Source: Mytilinidion resinicola (taxonomy: Eukaryota; Ascomycota; Dothideomycetes; Mytilinidiales; Mytilinidiaceae). Taken from it: 64,000 bases of DNA. Under the pieces are notes generated by a model that was not told the origin of the DNA, did not search any database, and saw nothing but the letters and a program-made list of their open reading frames with translations. The position numbers were made by a program, and so were the translations under genes. Positions 57,201 through 64,000 of the stretch are shown here, one piece after another. Where the stretch lies: assembly GCF_010093595.1 (NCBI RefSeq), contig NW_022985472.1:62001-126000 (forward strand). The letters are read 5' to 3'. Position 1 is the first letter of the stretch. Every line of letters starts with the position of its first letter.

Positions 57201-60200
57201 TGCCAAAAACTTTAAAAACCTAGACTCTTAAAGTCTACAGCTTATGCTAGCGTTTGCAGGACGAGAAGTAGGCTTCTATAGCGGCCGTACCTAACTGCCG
57301 GTATCGCAACGCTAGCAACTTAGTATTGCGCTCGTAGGGAGAATTGCAAGGAAGTAGACTAGAGTATAGTAATATTTATTTAGGAAAATAAAGCGCGTTT
57401 ATAAAAGATCGGTCTATATAGATAGCAGTATAATTAAGCTTAAAATAGTGCTGCCTCTGGCTTAGATATTTAAATATCTTTAGCTTCTCTCTATTATAAG
57501 CAAGCGCCTAATAAACCTAAGCAGTCGACTAAAACCAACTAGCAGCCGCAGCTAAGCCACTTTATCTGCCCGACTAGCTAACTTTCCTAGTTATTCTACT
57601 ACAGTTTCTAAGAACTTACCAGTCCCCTATTTTATAATATTATTAACTAAAAGTAGCTATTATTTAACTTCCTTAACTATAGGCGCACGGCACGTTTTAA
57701 TAGGTACTATATAGAACTTACGGATAGTACCTTTAACAATAGTATAGTAAGCCTAAAGCTTATAATAAGGTTCTTGCGTATAGATAGAAAAGACGAGAGC
57801 CCTCTATAGAAGGATACCTTTAGATGCCCGTTTAACTAGATTATTAAGATTGCGCTGGATTTTAAGGGCGCAGGCGCCTGCAGTTGCGGCTTAGTTCTCT
57901 GTATTAAAAATATGTTTGCCGGTAGTATATAATTTGCCCTCTACTATTAAAAATAGAAATCGAATTTAAAGTAATTTTTAAGTTGGCTTATTGCAGAGTA
58001 TAGGTTCTTCCTATTTCTATTGCTATATAGTCTTTTCTTAAAGGTTCTTAAGGAAAAAGCTTGCCTAATTAGGGTTAAAACTATAGGTACAATATAATCC
58101 TTGCACTAATGCGTTGTAGGAAATGCTAATAGTAATATCCGGATAAGGCGTTTTAATATAAAAGTTATCTGTATCTGCCTCCGGCTGTAAACAGGGGAGT
58201 TAGGGTGGCGGTATAGCTTTATTTACCTTGCAGGACTTAGCTAACAGTCTTAAATAAGTATAATAACAAATATACCTCGCCTGTTATAAATATATTGTCT
58301 AAGTTATTAGAATATTATAGGGAAAGGTACTTAGCCTGCGGTTGCTTTCTTAGAATAACTTTTTAAGAGGAAGGATTAGAAGTGTTATAAGCGTTGTTAG
58401 GCTTATTCCCGGGTTCGTTCTCGGGTTTATTCTTGGGTTTATCTTTAGGCTTATCCAGGAAACTAAAGCCCTAGGTAGAACAATTATAAGGCTTAAGGCT
58501 TAGTTGCTAATCTTTATATAGATATTATAAATTAGCGGGTTATAGAACTAAATAAATTGCCACTAATATTATAAGAGGAGAATTATGCTATACCTGCTTT
58601 CCTTATATATATAATCTTATCTAGAGGAAATATAGTAGAAAGAGTCTTATAGAGAAGTTCCACGCAGTTATCTTTACCGGCTGCTCTAGGTAGAATATAT
58701 GAAAAGTTGTGGCAGAATTGGCCGGCAAGATAGGCTACGGTTTTCTCCCTATTTTAGGGAATTTCACGTTCTACTACTAAGTTAATTTATTCTTAAATTT
58801 TACTTAAAGGCATATTCTTAACAAATATTCCTGCCCTTTTAAGATCTGTAAAGCGATGGTTTGCAGCGGTACAGGTTGTCTTCTAAAATATCTGCGTCGA
58901 CGTTTCTTAGTTATTAATTGCTGTGCTTCGACTTAATAAAGAACGCCGCGACTAACTTTATAATACCCTACTAGAAGCCTATATCCGCTTTCTACTACTT
59001 CTTAAAAAAGTATTTAACCCTATATCTATACTTTTAGTGTATATTTTTAGTAAAGAGTTTAGCTAAGCCTTAACTAAATCCGACTTGCTAAAGTTAGATA
59101 AATAATCTGCTTAGTTGTAAGAGGTAGGCTTAGTGTTTTAGGGTTGCTTTCGGAGGGGTTTCGTCGAATCTTTAGGTAGCGGTTGCTTCCGTTCTTGCAC
59201 GGGTGCAAGTATGTTTAGAGGACACGTCCACAATTGTTCTCGGCATAATTATTCTCGGTACGCTTTGGCAAGGTTCCTGTAAAGCGGTTTTTACTTAGTA
59301 ACACCTTAGTGTTTCCCTATTAATAGATTAGTAGCGCGTATTAGGTGTATTAGGATAAGATATACCCTAATCCTTTTATATAAACTGTTGCTATTTGTAA
59401 TCGCGAGCTATATTAATAGAAGTGGAGGGGAGAGGAGATATATCTTATATAAACGTTGGGAGAGTTGCAGCAGGAAGGGTATAACCTTGGCACTCCGATG
59501 CTAATATAGCTCGGATGTGTTTTTAGCTAATTAAAGCCCTTATTGCTACTCCGCCCCGGAACTAGTCTAAGGTTTTTATATAACTTAGTCCTTGGTCTAA
59601 GAAAGCAGGATTAGATCCTAGCCTGCGACGACGATATAACCCCTTAGAAGTTACCCTAATTTAGATAAAGATATATCTGTCGAGCTTAGTAAATTAACTT
59701 TATTACTTCCTATTACCTTTTTAACTTATAGAAACCTAGGAAAAATTCTTTTTAACTTCCGTCTACGTCTATTACTGCGTATTCTCGAGATAGTAGTGTT
59801 TATAGGCTTATCCTTTTATAGGAACTTATAGTCCGTATATCCGCCCAACCTTAACGCTACCTAGTGCCTGCGGTAAACAGTAGTCTAGGTGCAAGTTTAC
59901 TACCCTCCCTTTCTATATCCAATTATAGGCTATCGGAGCTATTAATAAACCCGCGAGAGTATCTCCGTAAGTAGCTAGTACTAGAGCCTATAGACTCCGG
60001 GGATTAATCCGTAGGATTTAGCAGTGCTTGCATAGACCCGCATTATAAAGGAACCTGTTACCCTGTTAGTTTTCAGGAATATTAATAGATAATAAATATA
60101 ATATCTATCCCTTCGATTATAGATTCTCCTAGTAATAGTAAGCTGCGCCGCGTAGTCTAGTCTGCTAGGGTAAGGTGTGGAGTTATTAATACCTATAAGC

Positions 60201-61200
60201 TATTTAGGAAAATCTATACCGGACCGGTCTTTTTATACTATTTTATTACTACTTTAGAACCCTGCTATTAGGGTTTATATTAAGTCTACGCTATATAAGC
60301 TTTCCTACTTAATAATTTTAACACCTTCTGCTCCTGTAATATTATACCGTTGTATAAGGTCGGCTGTTCCGGCTTAGCTTTAGCTAGCTCTAAATAGGAG
60401 CCTGTTCTAAAGGCGCATGCTCTAGGCTGTAATACAGTAGTGCTATACTATAGAGGATTTAGCCCTAGTTAAGGCGGAGTTTTAAGGTAATAGAGAGCAG
60501 TAGGCTTAGCTAGCCTATATAGGCTCTAAAGGGGCACGCTCTATTATAAAAAAGGGCTATAATACTAGAAAAAAGGGGATAGAACCCTTTATAAGTAGTT
60601 CCGTTATAAAGGGTTAGAGGTGTATTAGAAACGCTAATAAGTGCTGTAGAAACGTCGGCCTTTAGTTATAACCTTAGAATAGAGGGCAAGTTTACTTAAG
60701 GCTTAGGGGCCGGAACTCCGTAAGATAGAAAAGGCACCCCGTTTATAAGCGGTTCCTGGTAATGCCTTGCCCGTAATAGATAGAGGAGGAGTTGCTATTT
60801 TAGCAAGTAAAGCTAAGGTAGAAAATAGGGGGAAGCTATAGACGTGGTAAAGGCAATATATTTCGGTATTCTCTTCTAGAAAGGCATTTAATTTAGGAAT
60901 AGTGCCCGGAAAAGGGCCTAGCCGCGTATATTATAGTAAGTATACCCGGGGGCTATGCTTTAGTCCTAGCGAATAAGCGGCTAGTATTAATACCGGTGCT
61001 GCTATCGCTCACCCTTGCTTTATCTAGCTCACCCTTACCTTACCCTGCTTACTTTCGCCTTACCTATTGCTTACCCTTAAAGCGGCCACGCTTACTCGGA
61101 GAAATAGACGTAGACTCTAGTAAGGTTAAGATCTGGGTGTAATTTATAGAGTAATAAAAGGAAAGCTATATCCTGCTATAACTACTAGGTTATATTAGCA
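54235..61200. other. RIP-degraded, unassigned
   Basis: Minus-strand 55,760-54,380 and forward 56,060-56,280 contain partial frames with TAG breaks but nothing recognisable. 58,400-58,460 has a short Gly/Lys/Pro-coding repeat (CGGGTTYRTTCTYGGGTTTAT). 61,000-61,080 has repeated CTTACCCT-like words. Some of 60,000-61,200 may be the gag/protease side of the gypsy element at the right end, but no motif supports this. Confidence 0.4.
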
Positions 61201-61539
61201 GCTGCTTATATATAATAGAACCGAAGAGCTAAAAAAAATAGTAAAATTAAGGTTTTTATAGCTAGCCTAGTAGATATTACTAAGGCACTTTAACTAAAGA
61301 AAAAGCTTAGCAATAAAAAGATCTAGAAGAAGCTACCTACTTAAACTAGAAATAAATACCTTATATTTACGCTGTTACAGTCTTAGGCGGTAGAATTACC
61401 CTAGCTAGCTCGGGCAGGTAGGTAGAAGTAATAACTAAATTTACTACGTGTTCTATAATATACGGCAGGCAGGCGGGTTAAATAATAAGACGTAGCTTAA
61501 AGAGCTATAAAAAGGCAGGGCGGCGGTTAGCAGGTATAC

Positions 61540-63553
61540 TCCTGCTAAGGCTCGCATAGGCCCTTATAATAAGGCCTCTCGCCGGGTCCTAATATTACAT
61601 GTTACGCTGTATAGTAAGCTTTACCGTTTAAGCCGTAATATACGCTAAGGAAAGCTAATAAACTGCCCCTACTATAAGGCCCCGGAATTAAATATATAAT
61701 TAACCTAAAATATACAGTAAAAGGTAAAAAAGTAGAGGTTTTTTAAAGCCTTTTATATAGTATATTAAAAAAAGAACTCTTAGTTCTATATTATATACTA
61801 ACTAACCTGCTAAATAAAAACTTTATATAGGTAAGTAATTTTACTACTACTGCACTAGTGCTTTTTATCTATAAGCTAGAAAAAGGCCTATAATTTTATA
61901 TAGACTACTAGGCCCTAAACTAAATTATAAAAAAGAATTACTACCTACTACTACTTATTTAAGAGATCCTTACCTAGATTAGTAAGGCTAAATAGTTTAC
62001 TAAGCTAGATATCTCTATAACTTTCTACTAGATTTATATTAAAGTAAAAAATAAATAGAAAACTATATTCTATATATAGTATAGATTATATAAGTAGATA
62101 GTAACCCTGTTTAGTTTTATAGGGGCCCTAAGCACCTTCTAGAAGTATATTAACTAGGCCCTATAAAAGCTATTAAATAAGTTCTACTTAGTATATATAG
62201 ATAATATACTAATATATATAAATAGATCCTAAAAGGAGTACTATAAGTAAGTGCGCTAAGTGCTAAGTAGGCTAGATAAAGCCGGCCTCTAGCTAGATAT
62301 TAGGAAGTGTAAATTTAAAATAATATATATAAAGTACCTTAGGTTTATTATTAAGGTTAAAAAGGGTACCTAAATAGACCTAGATAAAGTAAAAGTAGTA
62401 TAGGAATAGTAAGCGCCTATATTAGTAAAGGAAGTATAGAGTTTTATTAAATTTACTAACTTCTACTACTACTTTATTAAGGACTTTTCTAAAATTATAA
62501 TACCTCTTATTTAGCTTACTAGAAAGAATAATACCTTTTAATAGATAGAAAAAAAATAAAAAGTATTTAACTAACTAAAAAAAGCCTTTATAACTAAACT
62601 AATGCTAGTAAATTTTAACTTTAACTAGATAATAGTATTAGAAACAAACTTCTCTAGCTATATAGTTAGGGGAACCCTTTTATAAGTAGATAATAAAGGT
62701 ATTCTAAAAGCATGCGCTTATTTTTCTAAAAAAAACCTACCGGCTAAATATAACTATAAGATCTATAATAAGGAAATACTAGTAATTATCTAGTGCCTAG
62801 AAAAATAGAACTCTAAGCTATAATCTATATAAAAGTTTATAGTACTTACTAACTATAAAAACCTTAAATACTTTATATAACCCTAAAAGTTAAGCGAATA
62901 GTATATATAATAGTTTTTTATTCTTAGCCGCTATAATATAGATATCTAGTACCGCCCGGGCAAGGTAAATAAAAGGGCTAGCGCCCTTTTACAGCGGGAG
63001 CAAAATATACTATAGGATTATTAGAACGAACGCCTTAAGTACTAAGTATTTTAGCTACTTCCCTTTATAATAGCTAGCTACGTAGTAGCCGGGCTAGCCT
63101 AAGTTACTACCCTATTAAAAAGCCTTAAAGTATTCTAGTAATAGGGCCTGCAGGCAGATAAAAACTACTAGGCCTATATTAAGGCTGTATAGAATAAAAA
63201 ATAAGCTTTTCCTTCTAAATTAAAGTTAAAAGTATTAATTACTAAGTGCTTACTATTAGCTAAAGAAGTACTAGCCTTTAGGAAATAGTTCTAGGTACTA
63301 GTATATAAACCTCTTTAAACTAAGTTAATATATAAAACTTATATATTCCTACTAGCAGAATATTTTAGAAAAAACCTTTTCTATTCTATACTAGTAAGGA
63401 ACTTTTTTTAGCTAGGTATATTATAGAATATTAGATAGTATATATAAAACTATAATATATATAAATAAACTAAGCTATAAAAGAAATAGAAATATAGCCT
63501 ACTAAAGCTACTACTAGTTCCTAACTATATCTAGAAAAAGCTATTTATTAATT
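61540..63553 (+). mobile_element. Ty3/gypsy retrotransposon pol relic, truncated
   Basis: A forward frame matches gypsy pol in order: the region before RT (LLNKNFIQVS-like, then KLEKGL and YID for the usual 'RFCVDYR' block, about 61,820-61,920), RT proper (KLDIS near 62,000; the catalytic YxDD reads YIDN near 62,195, second Asp lost), RNase H (VLETNFSSY near 62,640; ACAYFSKK near 62,710) and the integrase zinc finger (63,350-63,520, with the His and Cys ligands largely changed). Similarity stops at about 63,553, where the integrase core should begin. Gln codons are TAG throughout. Mutation is the heaviest in the window: about 62,310-62,602 has no CpA or TpG. No LTR is seen in the window. Confidence 0.9.
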
Positions 63554-63563
63554 TTAGGGGGCT

Positions 63564-63629
63564 ACTAATCGCACACCTTCTTTTTACTAATCGTACACCT
63601 TCTTCTTACTAATCGCACACCCCCTCCCC
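63564..63629 (+). repeat. 22-bp tandem repeat, 3 copies
   Basis: Three units of ACTAATCGCACACCTTCTTCTT (starts at 63,564, 63,586 and 63,608), right after the point where the gypsy pol relic ends. The less mutated state of the array, which still has several CpA sites, contrasts with the pol. Confidence 0.85.
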
Positions 63630-64000
63630 TTCTATCGCTTTACTACCTTATAATTAGCTCGGATTAACGCGGAGCTTCCTCCGGGTATTTACCTATACGT
63701 CTATCTATATATAATACTATATATAAGGCCGTACAGCCTTACGTACGGCTATATATATAGCTATACAAATTAGAAAGAATATATACCGATTTATATAGCC
63801 TTATATATAAGCCTAAGTCTAAGTATAGAATAGAAGTTCTATTCTAGAAGTGCCTATATACCTATAAGTATACTAAACCTATTAAAACTTTACCTTATTA
63901 TAGCTCCTTTATATTAAGCCTGGCTCCTCTATATTACTACCTATACCTACTCTATATACTAATCTATATACTTTTTAGTCTCCTTTTTATAGTTATACTC
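63630..64000. other. TA-rich end of window
   Basis: An imperfect palindrome of ATATATAAGGCCGTAC / GTACGGCTATATATAT type lies at about 63,718-63,762. The rest is low-complexity TA-rich sequence with no gene seen. Confidence 0.45.

Noticed and set aside
1..64000. Use of TAG as a sense codon (alternative genetic code)
   Set aside because: Frames with in-frame TAG also contain TAA, frame changes and lost catalytic residues of the same transition type, and the sirtuin frame uses no internal TAG. RIP explains the pattern better.
1..64000. CRISPR arrays, bacterial operons, rRNA or telomeric TTAGGG arrays
   Set aside because: None seen. The intron structure, RIP pattern and gene families are those of a filamentous ascomycete nuclear genome, and the tandem arrays have no spacers.

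Overview
The window looks like a stretch of a filamentous ascomycete (Pezizomycotina) genome in which most of the DNA has been through repeat-induced point mutation (RIP). The evidence is internal. CpA and TpG are scarce and TpA is very abundant over most of the 64 kb, while CpG survives. Recognisable protein relics read through for hundreds of codons, interrupted by TAG/TAA exactly where Gln or Trp codons are expected. One long stretch (about 62,310-62,602) has, by eye, no CpA or TpG at all. The species cannot be named from the sequence.

Layout. 1-29 kb is RIP-degraded DNA. It holds relics of an unrecognised gene (2.7-4.8 kb, with a partial second copy at 7.7 kb), an ABC half-transporter (12.2-13.9 kb, +), a BCS1-like AAA ATPase (14.2-15.8 kb, -), a helical-repeat-like protein (17.1-19.2 kb, +), an isopenicillin-N-synthase-like 2-oxoglutarate/Fe(II) oxygenase (19.3-20.1 kb, +), a pair of inverted repeats (21.1 and 27.1 kb) and a UMP-CMP/adenylate kinase fragment (28.5-28.8 kb, -). 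From 29.4 to 32 kb the sequence is less mutated and contains a 185-codon unknown ORF and a 24-bp minisatellite. 32.7-33.8 kb is a relic of an EST1-like DNA/RNA-binding protein.

34.0-38.8 kb is the only clearly un-RIPed island. It holds a truncated protein-kinase fragment running into a CGG-rich minisatellite, an unknown ORF, a GC-rich segment, a GAGAGTGGA microsatellite, and the one gene whose catalytic frame is open: a class I sirtuin of the HST3/HST4 type on the minus strand, with a 49-nt intron. Its first exon carries an apparent frameshift in a nine-base homopolymer. A ~300-350 bp inverted repeat (32.1-32.4 and 41.2-41.5 kb) brackets the EST1 relic, kinase fragment and sirtuin.

38.8-64 kb is again RIP-degraded: a mutated copy of the sirtuin 5' region (40.7 kb), several long unrecognised relic frames (43-49 kb), tandem arrays, near-perfect palindromes and, at the right end, a heavily mutated Ty3/gypsy pol (reverse transcriptase, RNase H, integrase zinc finger) truncated near 63.55 kb. 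No tRNA, rRNA, CRISPR or telomeric array was recognised. The genes do not form a pathway. The common thread is duplicated sequence, both transposons and host-gene copies, that was silenced and decayed. The sirtuin is the only strong candidate for a functional product.
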